From: Flavobacterium sp.
GTDB taxonomy: Bacteria; Bacteroidota; Bacteroidia; Flavobacteriales; Flavobacteriaceae
Assembly (NCBI GenBank): GCA_030682755.1
Contig: JAUXNR010000009.1
Span: forward strand, 1 to 6,978
Direction of reading: 5' to 3'
Length of the DNA stretch: 6,978 bases
The notes under the pieces were generated by a model. The model was not told the origin of the DNA. It was given only the letters and a program-made list of their open reading frames with translations, and did not search any database. Of this stretch, positions 6,488-6,978 are shown piece by piece (within the stretch, counting starts at the first letter, position 1; each line of letters begins with the position of its first letter). The translations under genes and the position numbers were made by a program.

Positions 6488-6978
6488 TTATAAATTAGCT
6501 TTAAGATAGTTTGTCATTTTGGTATATAATTGTAATCGGATTTTTCCGCCATAGATGCCGTGGTTTGTGTCGGGATAAATAGCTTGGTCAAATTGTTTGT
6601 TAGCCAATTGTAACGCACGAATCATACGAGTTGCATTTTGAAAATGTACGTTATCATCGGCTGTCCCGTGGATGATAAGGTAATTTCCTTTTAATTTATC
6701 TACGTGATTGATGGGAGAATTATCATCATAACCACTTGCATTTTCTTGAGGTGTTTGCATGTATCGTTCGGTATAAATTGAGTCATAAAAACGCCAATTG
6801 GTTACCGGAGCAACGGCAATGGCAGTTTTAAACACGTCGTTTCCTTTTAAGATGCAGTTGCTTGACATAAATCCGCCGTAACTCCAACCCCAGATTCCGA
6901 TTCGGGTTTTGTCGATGTAAGGATAATTTCCGAGCACTTTTGCGGCATCAATTTGATCTTCTACTTCGTATTTTCCTA
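6488..6978 (-). CDS. S9 family peptidase, DPP-IV-like, C-terminal catalytic part (5' end outside window)
   Basis: This is the end of a serine peptidase of the prolyl oligopeptidase clan, closest by motif to dipeptidyl peptidase IV (S9B), which removes dipeptides from N termini, preferably after proline. The frame stays open to the right edge, and the GTG at 6937 is internal, so only about 162 codons are visible. They cover the end of the alpha/beta hydrolase domain with the whole triad: Ser in GWSYGG (codon 6881-6883), Asp in HGTADDNVHF (6656-6658) and His in DTNHGI (6560-6562). YTERYM followed by SPINHV is also typical of this subfamily. The N-terminal beta propeller, the substrate-binding glutamates and any signal peptide lie outside the window. 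As the first visible gene of the minus-strand run, it probably supplies peptides to the two POT carriers downstream; this link is inferred from gene order. Confidence 0.92.
   Translation of the reverse strand, partial: GKYEVEDQIDAAKVLGNYPYIDKTRIGIWGWSYGGFMSSNCILKGNDVFKTAIAVAPVTNWRFYDSIYTERYMQTPQENASGYDDNSPINHVDKLKGNYLIIHGTADDNVHFQNATRMIRALQLANKQFDQAIYPDTNHGIYGGKIRLQLYTKMTNYLKANL

Noticed and set aside
6935..6937. GTG at 6937 as the start of a short 149-residue hydrolase
   Set aside because: The frame continues open to the window edge, and a free-standing protein would lack the first part of the hydrolase core; it is the end of a longer peptidase.

Overview
The window looks like a chromosomal segment from a member of Bacteroidota, most likely Flavobacteriaceae. 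The evidence is the strong AT richness, the A-rich gene starts with no Shine-Dalgarno sequence, the short signal peptides ending in A-x-A-Q, and the protein families present. This placement is inferred from style and families; no marker gene is present to prove it.

Layout: positions 1-1867 on the plus strand hold the 3' part of a comEC-type DNA uptake channel gene, whose start lies left of the window. The rest is read on the minus strand and is closely packed. From upstream (right) to downstream (left) it contains: the C-terminal catalytic end of a dipeptidyl-peptidase-IV-like S9 peptidase (6488 to beyond the right edge), a proton-coupled oligopeptide transporter of ordinary size (4932-6479), a second, enlarged transporter of the same family (2837-4921), and two exported thioredoxin-fold proteins (2334-2795 and 1869-2330). 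Gaps between these genes are 8, 10, 41 and 3 bases, so they probably form one operon. No gene-free stretch exceeds 41 bases.

How the genes may work together: the peptidase would release dipeptides in the periplasm or at the cell surface, and the two POT carriers would bring di- and tripeptides across the inner membrane using the proton gradient. The two small exported thioredoxin-like proteins could keep exported cysteines in the right redox state. Their link to peptide use rests on position only.

The most notable details are these. (1) A near-ideal intrinsic terminator for the minus-strand operon (12-bp perfect stem, 7-base loop, T8 tract) lies entirely inside the last codons of the convergent comEC gene. 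(2) The second POT carrier has an insertion of about 190 residues between core helices 7 and 8, made of two extra membrane helices and a predicted periplasmic domain of about 120 residues. (3) The C-terminal tail of the ComEC protein looks like a reduced metallo-beta-lactamase-like domain without visible metal ligands. I see no mobile element, CRISPR array, tRNA, rRNA or riboswitch. Apart from these details the window is ordinary core-type genome.
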